The position numbers and the translations under genes are program-made. Below, in pieces: positions 21,750 through 34,015 of a DNA stretch of 64,000 nt. Source of the stretch: Acanthamoeba sp. SK_2022b (taxonomy: Eukaryota > Discosea > Longamoebia > Acanthamoebidae). The stretch is from assembly GCA_027943245.1 (NCBI GenBank), contig JANDJZ010000269.1:1-64000 (forward strand). The letters run 5' to 3'. The notes below the pieces were generated by a model. That model had not been told where the DNA came from, did no database searches, and saw only the letters and a list, made by a program, of their open reading frames with translations. Positions within the stretch are counted from its first letter, which is position 1. Each line of letters opens with the position of its first letter.

Positions 21750-24022
21750 CTAGCTGGCATCCGCGGACACGGCGGCCAATGCTGGAGGCGCCGGTGGCTC
21801 GGGCCAGCGCTCTGTGGCGGTCCCGTCACCGGTTTGGTAGAAGGAGAGCAACCGGTGAGGCGGAAGCGGAGGCGAGGGAGGCCCTCTTTGCAGATGGTAG
21901 TTCACACGAATGCCATCGTTGTGTTCCCAGTTGTCGAACAGGTCCCTGAAAGGAAGGCGTGAGGAGTTAGTGTTGTTCTGCGTCATTGCACGTATCAAAG
22001 CAATAAGGCACCTGCTCGAAAGGATGCTGGTGAAGATGTGCGCGGCGCCGCTACTAACAAGATCGTCGAGTGCGATAAGTCGTGGAGTCTTAGGTCGGAC
22101 CAAGTCGAAGATTTGGTTCTATGTGGGACAATCGTAGTGAGCGGTGCACTTGGGAAATGAAGAACACGAGACGGACAGTACCATCACGTCCACTGCAAAT
22201 ACTTTGCCCGATCCGAACGCCTCCTCGCCCGGCTCAGCCTCGAGCGTTTCATCCAATCCTTCGAGCACGTCCTAATGAACAACAACAACTCTTAGCGACC
22301 AAGTGGAATGAACCACGTTGAACTGAGGATGATGCACCTTAAGAAAGTAGGCCAAATCATGCTCTATGATGTAGCCCTTCTGATCCAGGTCGAAGATTGA
22401 GAAGAAGTATCGGATACTGCGCGGCGCGGTCGGGTTTGCCGCTGCAAGCTCGAGGTTGAGAAACTCTCGAAAATCCTGCACGCGTTTCGTTCTTAAGTCA
22501 GCTGAGGGAAACCATTGCTCTCTCACGACATGAGAAGCTGCTACATACGAGGCCACCACCGGTTGTTGGCTTGGTGGAAAGCAGCTGCGTGATGAAGCTG
22601 TTGGTGAGCGGAGGGTCGTAGCCTCTGAGGTCCTCCTCGCCCAGATTGCCATTGCCATCACTGAATGGGGAGATTGTAAGGAACAGAGAAACGTGGATCG
22701 TGAAAGAAGGGAGGAGCGTACGCATCCAGGTTTCGGAACTTCTTGTACATGCGGTTGGTGTGGTCAAGGTGAAACCAGCTCGTGGCAGCTACCGCCAGAA
22801 AAGGTGAAGTTGTGGTGAGTCTAAGCGTTCAGACAGCGACTATACGTCTGAAGAAGCGTACGTAGCATCCCCTCGTTCTTTCGCATAGAGTCCAGCTCCT
22901 TGAACATGGGATCCATGATGAGTGTGCGAATACGGATCGACCCTGCAAACGCAAGACCAGGGACAGAACCGTCAGAGGTAAGTGGCGTGCCCTGGACCGC
23001 GTCGCTCAAAGCCTTTATGAGAAGCGTTACCTGTGCCAAGCGGGTCGAGAAAGAAGAAGATCTTTCGCACGATGGTGAGCACATACACGTTGCGTAGCAA
23101 AGGCGAGGCCGCGACATATTCGCGCACGGTAGGAACCGTGTCCAGAAACTCAGACACGTAGCGGCTCAAGTCCTGGTGCAGTGTTGTCAGCAATTTGCGT
23201 GCGTTCCTACAGAGGCAGCATCAGCGGGACGGGTTGGTACATCTTCTGTGAGCCGTTCGTCATGGTCGCCATCGTACAAGCTTACACCAATCCAAGCCTG
23301 TTCGAGTATAACTGAAGAACTCCCTCCAACATGAGCCTGACTGCGCGCTGAAAAGCCAGAAGGAGAGCAGCAGCATAGGCGCACCGGTTGCGATGATGTA
23401 TTGGCACAGTGCGTGAATCTTTATCCTCTTGTGTTCATCCTTCTGGAAGTAGAGAAAGGTCGAAGCTCGGAAGAACTGCTTGCATCTCTCTGGCACACTT
23501 AAACCTACTTGCTTAAAGTCTGCGTAGTTGATCTGGCAAGTGCGCGCTGTATTTGAGAAGATTGCGTACAGCGCACCACCTAACACAAAGATTGGAACCT
23601 TCTTATCATCTGGATCATGAGGAGGGGTTGATTGTTGCATCAGAAGGCCGATCATGGCCTTTAGCTCATCATTCGAGGGCACTGCACAGGGGCAAGGTGT
23701 GAATGGTGTTCAGAAATGAGATGAGGGCTCGAGACAGGATTACCTGCAGCAGAACGCTTCTGAAGAGTGCGAATGCGAGCTTCAAGCATAAGCTCTTGCT
23801 CATCTGCATTTGTAGTTTCCCGCCCTTGAGCATGCCTTCGTGCACCCAATTTCTACAAGGGCAGCCGCGTTACTGGATGTGTGAACACGACCAAATCGGG
23901 TGAATGTGACCTACCTTAGAGGCCTTAGGCACACGAAGGAAAGACGAAGTGGAGCTGCTCGAAAAGCCCTGGGGATGATCAGAGCCACTGCCTGTTGGAG
24001 GTGCCCAGATGGCGAGCCACAT
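21750..24022 (-). CDS. PP2A regulatory subunit B''-gamma (PPP2R3C / TON2-FASS-like)
   Basis: From the ATG at 24022 (MWLAIWAPP) the gene runs through about ten exons. Matches to human PPP2R3C occur in order: NDELKAMIGLLMQ with STPPHDP, INYADFKQVG followed by CKQFF, WIGVSLYD (human RIGLSLYD), TIVRKIFFFLDPLGTG (human VRKFFFFLDPLRTG), an EF-hand-like DGNGNLGEEDL loop, IFDLDQKGYI, then IALDDLVSSGAAHIFTSIL and DLFDNWEHNDG. The family directs protein phosphatase 2A, in plants and animals to microtubule and centrosome structures, and binds calcium through EF-hands. The protein ends AAVSADAS. One local frame change around 23290 is explained by exon choice, not a frameshift. Confidence 0.85.
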
Positions 24023-24268
24023 GTCTCAGCACGGTATGTCTTTTCAAGGATTGTGGAAGAGAACGCGTACCCATAAGTGCGTCCATCTTTCTATCTGTGA
24101 AGGATCACCCAGAGGTCGAATCTGATGGCCTTCTTGTTCTTTTCCGCTAACTGAGTGCTGTTCTCTGTTCGCCCTGCCATTTCGTTGTTTGCACTCGCGG
24201 CACAAGGCGGGAAAATATTTTTGTCGACTGAATGTAAAGAATTGAAAGTCTCGTCTCGGTTCTGGTAT

Positions 24269-25358
24269 TTACAGGTTGTCAAAGAGAGGGTAGCCCGAGC
24301 CATCTGGCAGTTGATCGGTCACGATCATGATCCAGTCCTGTTGAGAGTCGGTAAAGACATGATTAATCACACTAACTTGCTTGCACAAAAGCGGCGGAGC
24401 GGTTGTTGCGTACGATGAGCCACCAGAGCCAGACAACAGCGGCCGAGACGAGAAGGGTGCCCACCGTGGCGCCATACGCAAGGTTGGCTTGCCGTCCGCC
24501 GCTGAGGGAACGGCACATGTAACTGGTGTACATGGACGAAAGGGAAATGGCATGGTCAGCTGATGAGATAGTGCTCATTGGTTAGAACGGGTGACCGCGC
24601 ACCAAAGAGGACAGCAGGGCGCCATGCACAAGAAGAGGTTGATCAAAAGCTTCGCCACTCCACTGCCCACGTAGCCCATGTACAGACGATCGGCGCCACT
24701 ACACAACGAGGTTCACGAGTGAGTCGCCCAGCGGGTTCAATCGAACTGGGCTCATGCGGTACGCACATGTTGCCAAGGAGGAAGCTGAGTAGGAAAGCCG
24801 TCTTGAGTGACTTCTGCTCGTGCTCGCACGTCTCGCCCATCCACCTGTAGGCATGCGGGTCACCGCACTGGTCCCTAAACCCATGTGGCGTTGTTGCATG
24901 TGCGTACCCCGCCTGGCAAACGCAAACGCCTGTTTCCTCTGCTGTGGCGTTGGCCTCCTTTACGCATGTCCCGTGGTGGCATGTTTTGCTCGTAGTGCAG
25001 TCTGTAGTGGTGGGTGAGTATGTTATGCACTCCAGCCGGACCAGAAATGCGCCCCCCCCCCTCTCTACAAGTGTGGGAGCGCACTCTGTCCTCCTGAAGG
25101 TTTCTGGTGCCGGAAGCCCAGAACCTGATGCAGTTGGGTGGATGCTATAACGCCCTTCATGCCGTCAGCCATGCGCCTCATCCATGAAGAGGTCTTGCTC
25201 GGCCCATCTGCCGTGCCCGCAGATGCTGAGACTCGTGGCAGGTGTTGCACATAAAGAAGAAAAACAACAAAAGCGATGGCAGCTCCGCCGTGCAAAGGCA
25301 GTTGCCGCACGAACCACGCTCCTGCAAATCGACCAGCCCCTCGGCTTTGCTGGCTCAT
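24269..25358 (-). CDS. TM2-domain membrane protein with EGF-like lumenal region
   Basis: The ATG at 25358 begins a signal peptide (AAIAFVVFLLYVQHL). A Cys-rich EGF-like segment follows (TCHHGTCVKEANATAEETG, then VCVCQAG). Then comes the TM2 domain: QKSLKTAFLLSFLLGN, a spliced GADRLYMGYVGSGVAKLL turn, a second helix, and a final LVSAAVVWLWWLIDWIMI formed by splicing out an intron that starts gtacgc. It ends GYPLFDNL. TM2 proteins have two helices joined by a short DRF/DRLY-type loop; animal TM2D proteins act near Notch and phagocytosis pathways. Here only topology is supported. The first exon joins are approximate. The start lies 72 bp from the divergent YEATS gene start. Confidence 0.75.
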
Positions 25359-25430
25359 CTTCGCTCTCTTTGGCTGAAAACACGAAAGAAAAACCTGGTT
25401 TTTTTGTTTTGTTATTGGTTTTTGTTGCGG
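25359..25430. promoter_or_regulatory. 72-bp divergent (bidirectional) promoter
   Basis: Only 72 bp separate the start codons of the TM2 and YEATS genes, so 5' UTRs and promoter elements must share this stretch. It contains a T-rich tract and ATTGG (an inverted CCAAT) near 25415. No TATA box is evident. Confidence 0.6.
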
Positions 25431-27014
25431 ATGGAAGACAGCACAGCCGCCTCGAGAAAGATTTCGGTTGTGGTGGGGGGAACATCGCCTGCCCTCATGC
25501 GATCCCCATCTCCATCCTCGCCCTCGCCCTCAGGGGCGGGCAACAAGCGCAAGCGAAAAATCACCATCAAGCTACCGGGCATGTCCACCTTGAGTACCTC
25601 CTCTGATTCTGCTTTTCCCCTTTCACCCACCTCTCTTTCAGCATCATCGCCCTCCTCCTTCATTCCCCTCTCTTCATCTTCTTCCCTCTCCTCTCCCTCA
25701 ACTCTTCGACACTCCCAATCCTCTGCAACATCGCCATCCTCGTCTACGCTCGATTCGCGAGACTCTGCATTCACCGCCATGTCCACCACCCTGTCGCCGC
25801 TGCTGGCCTCTCCTTCACCTGCTCAACCGCCATCACCGTCGCCCTCGCCCTCGCCCTCGCCCTCACCCTCGCCACTGCCCGCCTCAGCCCAGACCTTGCA
25901 GAGCCCCTCCTCCCCGCTGTCATCTTCGCCCGCAGAGTCTCCTTCGCTCTCGTCGTCTTCGTCTCTGTGGGCCTCGCCCGCTCTGAGCGGCAACGTGACG
26001 CGCGTGGTGGGCGCGCTGGTGGAGCGGCCCATCATCTACGGCAACATATCGTGGTGGCTGGGCAAGAAGGCCGACGACACCAAGACCCATCGATGGACCA
26101 CCTACGTGCGTGGACCACACAACGAAGACCTCTCCTACTTCATCAAGAAGGTGGTCTTCACTCTCCACCCCTCCTTCCCCAATCCCGTTCGAGGTATGAC
26201 GCACGCAACACGCACGCAGACCTGCACTTTGGCTCAACAAGTGAGCACGCGGGCTCACTCCTTTTCGTTGTTGCATGGCACATGGCACACGCTAGTGATT
26301 GAGCAGCCGCCCTACGAAGTCACAGAGCACGGATGGGGCGAGTTCGAGCTTAACATCAAGATCCACTTCGTGGACCCTCTCGAGGTTAGAGGCGCTCCTC
26401 TTCCTTTGTTTAGTGATTGGACGGCCTCTCACCCCATGTTCGCGTCGAGGGCTGACGATTGACGAACATCTGTGCCAGGTGCCGGTGGACCTCGTCCATG
26501 CGCTCGTGCTCTACCCGCCAGAGGGCAACCTGGGGCTCTCCACCAAGAAGCCGGTCATCAAGGAGATCTATGATGAGATCGAGTTTCACGATCCTACCGA
26601 ATCCTTCTACAAGATTCTCAAGGACCACGAGATGATGAGCGTCGGATCGTCACCACACCCGCTTGCCATCAGTCGTGGCCGAGGTATCCACCACCTGCCC
26701 GGGGTGGACGTGTTCCAGACGGCGACGTGCCATTGTCGTTGATGGTTCGACTCTAACCTGCGCGCCTCTCTTTCTGGCTCGATCAAGCCCTGGAGAGCAC
26801 ACAGAGCGAGGCGGAGAGGAAGGAGCTGGACGAGCTGGCCAAGGCGCGAAGCAAGATCAGGGAGGAGATCATCAAGATCCGCGATGCCTACGATCGCTAT
26901 GACCTCCAGAGCCGTCACTTGCGGGAAGACGTCAAGGAGCTCACGGAGCTGGCCGAGGAGGAGTACAAGAAGAGGCAAAAGCTTGTACATCCGCCACAGG
27001 CCCAGCGGAGTTGA
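25431..27014 (+). CDS. YEATS-domain chromatin protein (GAS41/TAF14-like)
   Basis: The ATG at 25431 is followed by about 180 residues rich in Ser/Pro with a basic patch (GNKRKRKITIKL). The YEATS domain is spread over three exons: ALVERPIIYGNISWWLG, THRWTTYVRG, DLSYFIKKVVFTLHPSF, then PPYEVTEHGWGEFELNIKI and VHALVLYPPEGN. These contain the conserved His, aromatic and GWGEF positions that form the acyl-lysine pocket. The last exon gives a C-terminal coiled coil (SEAERKELDELAKAR...) as in GAS41, ending PPQAQRS. YEATS proteins read acetylated or crotonylated histones within SWR1/NuA4/SEC-type complexes. Nuclear location is inferred. The low-complexity N-terminus is unusual for GAS41. Confidence 0.85.
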
Positions 27015-27421
27015 TGCCGATCGCAAGGCGCCCCCTCTCGCCTTCCCGCGTGGCCTTACCTTGTGCGTAAAGAGACAACGCATTACGCGTGTGCACTCCC
27101 AAGCGCCCAACCCGCCCGCAACCTCAGGTTGTTGGTGAACATCTCTCCCCGCCCCTTCTCCCGCGCTCGTAGCACGCAGCCCGTTCCGTTCGTTCAAGTT
27201 CGTAATTCCTGGTTTCCCCGAAGAGAGGAATGCGGGTTAGCTCCAGCATTGTGGTTGGCATCATTTTACGAATTCCAAACTTACAGAAAACTGGCTGTTG
27301 CGTTCTCGCTTCTGTTTGTCGCTGTGGTTCTTCTCCGTCGTTCCTGCAACAGCCCCGCCCATGTAGTGCCTCTTCAGCCACACGCCTAAGCCAACCTACC
27401 ACCCTACACCTGCGCGTGAAG
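27015..27421. other. Intergenic gap, YEATS to Mpv17-like
   Basis: This is the 3' UTR of the YEATS gene followed by the promoter and 5' UTR of the Mpv17-like gene. Open frame continues upstream of 27422 but only from non-ATG starts. Nothing else is recognised. Confidence 0.4.
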
Positions 27422-28568
27422 ATGCAGAGCGACAAATCAGCCACGGCAGATGAAACGATCAGCCTCCTTCCCGGCAAATCTTCTTCATTTTTGAATTCAT
27501 CCACCAAGCCCACTTCGTACGGTCTCGACACAACCTACGATGCCGAAAACGATCTCAAGCACTTTGGGGACAAACACGGGGATGACACTACCCTCTTCAT
27601 CGAGGCTCTAGAAACGAGGAAGCGGCAGTCGGAACGACCAACGCTGGCACAGGCAACGTTGCAGGGTCTCAAGCAGAATCTGATCCCTGGCCTCGTGCTG
27701 CAGATCATCGGTACGATCGTCGTTGTGAGCTACTACACATACGAGCCTGCCGCCACCTTCCTCAACAAGATTGCATCCGTGAAAGAGCATAGTGGCTACT
27801 TCTTCTCGATTTTCTCGACGGCTATCTTTGGCGGCGTACTGCCCTACCTCATCCTCCTCCTGAAGGACTACGTGGCGGCCAAGAAGAAGAAGAAGAAGGC
27901 CGCAGCTGCCGCAAAGGAGGAGAAAGAAAAGGCCTACCAGCCTTACGGCGATTTCATTGCGGAAGATGAAACGACAGATGGCGAGATGAAAGAAAACGAA
28001 CCTTCCACGGCCTTGCTCATCGCGCGGTTATGCTTCTATGCGGGCTTCTTCGGCTATCAAGGGATGTTGGTCGATGCCTTCTACCGACTGCAGGGCTGGG
28101 TTTTCGGCGAGGGAAACGATTTCTGGACCATCTTCATCAAGGTTGTGGTAGATCAGTTCGTTTGGAATCCCATATACGCCGCGCCCAGCAACAGTACGCC
28201 CGCCCACGCCCTCTTCCTCGCTCCTCTCCCATTTATCTTTATGGAAAAAAACAAAGGAGCTTCCTTTTACTTCTCTTTTTATTGTTGATTAATAATTAAA
28301 TTAATTCATGCTCGGCCATCGGTGTGCAGCGCTCGCGTTCATGTGGAAGGACTGTGACTTCTCTATCAAGCGACTAGCGGCGGATCTGGGCTGGGATTTC
28401 GTCTTCTACCGTGTGCCGTCGGTGCTGTGCTCCACGTGGCTGGTCTGGGTGCCGGCCGTCTCTCTCATCTACTCCCTGCCCAGCACCCTCCAGATCCCAC
28501 TCTTCAACCTGGTCTTATGCTTTTTCGTTCTCATTCTCTCCTTTCTCAGTAAAAGCGCTTCGTCCTGA
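27422..28568 (+). CDS. Mpv17/PMP22-family membrane protein
   Basis: Two exons (27422-28193 and 28330-28568) give 336 residues. The N-terminal ~90 residues are soluble, then helices (LQIIGTIVVVSYYTY, FGGVLPYLILLLKDY), a very basic loop of lysines near residue 155, and family hallmarks: VVVDQFVWNPIYA, TLAFMWKDCDFS, and the C-terminal STWLVWVPAVSLIYSLP signature (Mpv17: W..WVP.Q...IYxLP). Family members lie in the mitochondrial inner membrane or peroxisomes and form small channels; which organelle applies here is unclear. The N-terminal extension and Lys-rich loop are longer than in typical Mpv17 (about 180 residues). Confidence 0.75.
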
Positions 28569-28738
28569 CCACCATTTCTAATGTACATACCACGCGGCGT
28601 TTGTGCTTCGTGCCTGAAGCGACACCAACTTTCTCTCTGCTTCATTTCTTTTAATGAATATATTATATATTTTTTGTGTTAGAATAACAAAAAGAAAAGA
28701 AGCCTCAGGAAAAAAACCAAAGCAAAAAGCAAAAAAAG

Positions 28739-29364
28739 ATGAGTTCCTACAAGGCGGAGAAGGAGGCATTTGTGAGCAACCTGCACGGCACCACGATGGG
28801 CGAGGTTGCCCTTGTGGCACTCATCATTCCAGTACGTCACACATGTGCTGATTTTTATTCGTTTTTAGTTATTTTTATTCGTCGCTCACACACACGCCCA
28901 CATTTGTAAGGGGACGTACCTGCTTCACAGCGTGGTGGTGTCGCTGTGCTCGCGATCGGTGCCCAACCTGGGCTCGGCCTGGCGATTCGTGGTCGACTTT
29001 GTGTGTTTGGTGTTGCCCATGCTGGCCACCTTCACCATGCCCCACACGGCGCCTCTCATCTTTGCCGGCATCGTCCTCCTGTGCGCCGCGCTCGACGCCT
29101 ACTCCCGACGGTGCCGACCCCTCCAAGCACTCATGCAGGCGTCGAACGGCACCCGCTCACATCGTGCCTTGACGCACCCCAACAGGAGCCACAAGGTGTC
29201 GTGCTTTGTCGCCAGCGGCGCGAGCGACGCCGACGCAGCGCCGATGCTGGTGGGCAAATACAAGCCCTTCCTCAGCATGTACAGAACGGCGATGGTTCCT
29301 CACCCCATCAAGTATACGCTGGCCATCAAGTCCACGCGCCCGCTTCTGGTTGACGCATTTGTGG

Positions 29365-29441
<77 letters not shown>

Positions 29442-31007
29442 GGCAGATGCTGTCAACGTGCATTGCAATCCTAGCGGTGGACTTCCCGATCTTCCCTCGC
29501 CGCTTTGCCAAGACAGAGACCTATGGCACTTCCCTGGTACTACCGATCGACGTGCGCGTGCTTTCTTCGCCGCCTTGTCACAACGCTGGACCGTGTTGGG
29601 GCAGATGGACATGGGCGTGGGCTCTTTCCTGCTCTCCAACGCGCTCGTGTATCGTCAGACCCGAAGGAAGAGCATCTTCAACCTTATCCTGCGGATGACG
29701 CCGCTTCTCGTCTTGGGCTTCGTGCGCCTGCTCACCGTCAAGGGCACTGACTACCAGGTTATCCACCCACACAATTTGTGTCTCTCTTATTTCACGACCT
29801 TTAGCACGACTCTTATGTCTTCTCACTGGGCTCCGTTCATGCAGGAGCACGTGTCAGAGTACGGGGTGCACTGGAACTTCTTCTTCACCCTTGCCGCAGT
29901 CTCGTTGCTTGCCGGGCTCTGCAACGTGTCCGAGACGAAGGGCGCCACTTACGGTCTTCTCCTGGCTCTGGGTGCGTAATGGAAACATGCTGATCATCGC
30001 GCGAACAATGCATCATGGTGGAGTGACACTCTTGTCCGGCGTGTGGGGGTTGTGGATCGTGCGGTCGTCGGGGAGAGCAGGCTATCAGGCGGCTCTCAGC
30101 ATGGGCGGTCTGCGCGAGTACATTCTCCACGCACCCCGCGCGGATCTTCTCTCACAGAACAAGGAAGGCGTGTTCAGCGCCATCGGTACTCCCTGTCTTC
30201 GCTCTCGTTTCGTCGAGCCCATGGCGGCTGTGCATTTCTCACGTGTCGTGCGTGTTAGGCTATTTTTCTCTATTTCTGGTCGGCACTCGGTTGGGGGGCA
30301 TGCTGCTGGTCGACCGCAAAACGAGGAGGGATGGGTGGCGCCTGGTGATCCGCCTCGCCGTGCTGGACGTCCTCCTTTGGCTCGTCACACTCGTAACCGA
30401 CTCCTTTGTCGAGCCCAACTCGCGGCGTGTGGTGCGTGGCCTCTCGCCTGCACGCAACGCACTCTCCGCGCTCGTTCGACTCACAACCTCCGTCATAAAA
30501 ACCACCACAACCACCACGAACAGATGAACCTTACGTACGTGCTCAGCACGCTGGCGCAGAACCTGCTCACCCTGTGCCTGCTGGTGGCGGTCACCATGAC
30601 GGTGCGACCGCCCCAGCGACCATGGGACGGTCTCATCCAGGCCATCAACCGCAACCAGCTGTGTGTCTTCCTCGCGGTACGACTCTGTGCTGCCCGAAAC
30701 AACATGCTTCGCGTTCTGTTGTGTTTGTGGTCATCTGCTCACAGCACACCGCGCTAGGCCAACTTGATGGTGGGCCTGGTCAACTTCTCCATGAAAACGC
30801 TCTACGCCAGCGATTCCGGTATGTGATGAGCCCTTTTCTGCATCTTCGTAGATCGTAGTGGGGGCGTCTTGATATGGTGCCAGCGATAGTGAGACTGAAC
30901 ACACAATGCGTGCAGTGGCCCTTGGCGTGCTTACGGCCTACATGCTGGCGGTGAGTGGTATGGCTGCAATTCTACATTCCTCCAACATCACCATCAAATT
31001 CTGGTGA
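28739..31007 (+). CDS. PIG-W / GWT1, GPI inositol acyltransferase
   Basis: The first exon (28739-28831) encodes [19 protein letters not shown], matching the PIG-W N-terminus ([12 protein letters not shown]). Later exons give [31 protein letters not shown] with [33 protein letters not shown] and a final NITIKFW; human PIG-W ends KTVQFW. This multi-pass ER enzyme acylates the inositol of GlcN-PI in GPI-anchor synthesis. At least ten exons are needed. A (TTG)n tract fills the intron before the AILAVDF exon. Eight or more transmembrane helices are visible. Amoeba surface proteins commonly carry GPI anchors, so the gene should be essential (inference). Confidence 0.9.
29364..29443. repeat. (GTT)n microsatellite in PIG-W intron
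   Basis: About 27 copies of a trinucleotide end next to the GGCAG acceptor of the AILAVDF exon. The tract acts as a G/T-rich rather than pyrimidine-rich 3' intron end. Confidence 0.95.
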
Positions 31008-32263
31008 TCAGCTTTACAAGGTTTCAGCACATGCAACAAAAGTAAAACCAAACCCAGTTCAGATCTCTCTGCGTTGTTTAAACGTTTTTATTATTTTTAT
31101 TAAACTGGACACAGTAGGTGATAATATCTTCCTCCATTCAACACATGTCAGCTGTCACCTCACCAACTGCAGCAGAGCTTGTTCCAGAAATCAGGGGGCA
31201 TAGATGCTCTTGATGAAGAATAGATTCTGCCTGTTCTTTTGCTGTCACATTCACCAACCTGGATGTAGTCAATCAAGTTAGCTGCTAAACACAACCCCCC
31301 ATTGCTGCTGAGGAACTCAATCAACTCAGTCCACATGGACATTGAGCATGTTGTAGAAGGTCTCCAATCAGCACCCATCCACTCTCATCACCACAGGAGC
31401 CACAAAACACCACCTTGAAAAACAAACAAATGTTCAGTACATCATCATATGACATACATTTCCATGGCATGTCTTCAAAAAGACAAGCATTGAAGCCACA
31501 TTGCTAAGGCCTCTCATGGCAACACTCACCACATTGAGCCATTGCCAATTTGAGGAGGAAATTGGGAGGGAGAGAACACACCTTTTAGCAGGTTGTGTTG
31601 TGTCTGTCACTCACTCAGTGTAATCCCAGTCAGAAATTTTTCCTCAGTTTCTCTTGCCAACAGTTTTTGTTATTCAAGAACTATTTCAACCCAGCCCAGT
31701 TTGCAAGGGTCATGCCTGACTTCATGCCAATCACCACTATGTCATGCCTTCCCCATCAGCACAGCTCATCAAGTTCACCAGTAAGATCACCCTCCTCCAT
31801 CCCATCCTTGGCAATGTTGGATGTATACATACAGGGATTGCCAGCAATAAACAAGGTTAGGCCAAATAAGGACATGGTGACAGATAGAATGAGTGTTGTC
31901 AACACAACACAATTCTGGCCCTGCTGAGCCTATGTGGATGACTGAGCGGTGTACCTGCTAGTTATTCACTATTCGGACTTATACGAAACTTGGAAGAAAA
32001 CAGTTACCTTAACGCGCAATCGCACTAGCCGTTGTGAAAAACAGTTGGCTGTTTGAAAAAACTCCTGAAATTTGGCGGGCCGTTGGTCCTCTGTTTTCCC
32101 TCCTTTTTCGAACTCGCGCCATTACAAATCGCGACGGCGCCTTTTTCTTTTGTTTTTTACAGCCCCACCACCGCACCACTCATTTGCGCGCGCATTTGCA
32201 GCTCCGCAAGATCACCACCTCGCCAGCACACCGTTTCCATCTGTACCAACCCATCTATAGAAG
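31008..32263. other. CpG-free intergenic block with possible decayed coding sequence
   Basis: From 31085 to 31946 (862 bp) there is not one CG dinucleotide, while CpG is abundant on both sides. The minus strand contains short protein-like open segments (for example IAGNPCMYTSNIAKDGMEE near 31810-31860, and GLCLAANLIDYIQ near 31250-31290) broken by stops and frame changes, with AATAAA-like sequence near 31095. This looks like an old insertion or pseudogene altered by CpG decay. The last ~320 bp (31947-32263) regain CpG and hold the importin alpha promoter and 5' UTR. Confidence 0.6.
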
Positions 32264-34015
32264 ATGAGCACCAACATGTGGGCCAGAGATCGTCAGGAGT
32301 CGCGCAAGAAGGAGTTCAAGGCGGGCGTGTCGGCCGAGGATTCGAGGCGCAAGCGTGAGGACAATGTGGTCCGCATCAGAAAGAACAAGAGGGAGGAGAG
32401 CCTCGCCAAGAAGAGGAACCTCGGCCAGGCTGCCCCTCGCAGCAAGCACCACGATGCCTCGATCGCTCAGAAGCTCGAGAACCTGCCTAAGATGGTTGCC
32501 GGCGTGATGTCCGAGGATCCTCAGCAGCAGCTCGAATGCACGACCCAGTTCAGGAAGCTGCTCTCCATTGAGCGCAACCCTCCTATCGAGGAAGTCATCG
32601 CCACCGGAGTCGTCCCTCGTTTCATCCAGTTCCTCACGCACGACCACAACCCTCAGCTCCAGTTCGAGGCCGCTTGGGCCCTGACCAACATTGCGTCGGG
32701 ATCTTCGGAGCAGACTCGAATCGTCATTGAGAAGGGTGCCGTCCCCATCTTCGTGCGCCTCCTCTCCTCGAACAACGACGATGTCCGCGAGCAGGTATAC
32801 AACTCTTTTCCATTCGAAGTTGTTTTCTGATGGCATCTCTCTTATAATCTCTCTTTGAAATCCACAGGCTGTGTGGGCTCTCGGTAACATTGCCGGTGAT
32901 TCACCCCAGTGCCGCGACTACGTCCTTCAGCATGGCGCGATGGGTCCTCTCCTGCAGAACCTGATGGAGTCTTCCAAGCTCTCGATGCTCAGGAATGCTA
33001 CCTGGACTCTCTCCAACTTCTGCCGTGGCAAGCCCCAGCCCCCCTTCGAGCTTGTTAGCCCCGCTCTCCCTACCCTCGCCCGCCTCATCTACTCGACCGA
33101 TGAGGAGGTGCTTACCGATGCTTGCTGGGCCCTGTCCTATCTCTCCGACGGCAGCAACGACAAGATCCAGGCCGTCATCGAGGCTGGCGTCTGCCGCCGA
33201 ATGGTGGAGCTCCTCATGTACGCATCGCATCTCCCCACATTACTCTTCCATCACGAATTTTCTGTTAAGCTTCATACTCCATATCCAATGCTCATTAATC
33301 TCTTTCCTCGCACAGGCACACCTCGTACAGCGTGAAGACCCCTGCTCTCAGGACTGTGGGTAACATCGTCACCGGTGATGACCTCCAGACCCAGATCGTC
33401 ATCAACGTCTCGGCGCTCCCCTGCCTCCTGTCGCTTCTCAACAGCCCCAAGAAGGGAATCAAGAAGGAGGCCTGCTGGACCATCTCCAACATCACCGCCG
33501 GTAACAAGGCTCAGATCCAGGTGGTCGTCGATGCCAACATCATCCCTCCTCTCATCAATCTGCTAGCCAACGCCGAATTCGACATCAAGAAGGAGGCTGC
33601 CTGGGCCATCTCCAACGCCACCAGCGGTGGATCCCCCGAGCAGATCCGCTACCTCGTTGCCCAGGGCTGCATCAAGCCTCTGTGCGACCTGCTCACCGCC
33701 AGCGATGCTCGAGTCATCACCGTCGCCCTCGAGGGCCTGGAGAACATCCTCAAGGTCGGCGAGTCCGATGCCAAGGCTTCTGGTGCCCGCAACCAGTACG
33801 CTGACTATATCGAGGAGGCCGAGGGTCTGGACAAGATCGAGCAGCTCCAGGTTCACCAGAACATCGACATCTACGAGAAGGCCGTCAAGATCCTCGAGAA
33901 CTACTTCGCCGCCGAGGAGGATGACCAGAACCTCGCGCCCAATGTCGATCCCAACCAGACCGCCTTCACCTTCGGAGCGCCCAGCGGCCTGCCCAAGGAG
34001 GGCTTCAACTTCTAA
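32264..34015 (+). CDS. Importin subunit alpha (karyopherin alpha)
   Basis: Three exons (32264-32794, 32868-33217, 33316-34015) give 526 residues, the usual length. The N-terminal IBB domain is basic ([25 protein letters not shown]). About ten armadillo repeats follow, with the NLS-pocket pattern of Trp and Asn: [77 protein letters not shown]. The acidic C-terminus that binds CAS is present, ending PKEGFNF. It carries NLS cargo with importin beta through nuclear pores. Codon use is strongly C/G-ending and uniform, consistent with high expression. The phase-2 second intron was chosen because it restores [14 protein letters not shown]. Confidence 0.97.

Noticed and set aside
23260..23345. Apparent frameshift between NRLGL and SLYDGD in the PP2A B'' gene
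   Set aside because: A single frame reads VILEQAWIGVSLYDGD and aligns to human VWLHQTRIGLSLYD, so no indel is needed; the other frame match is chance.
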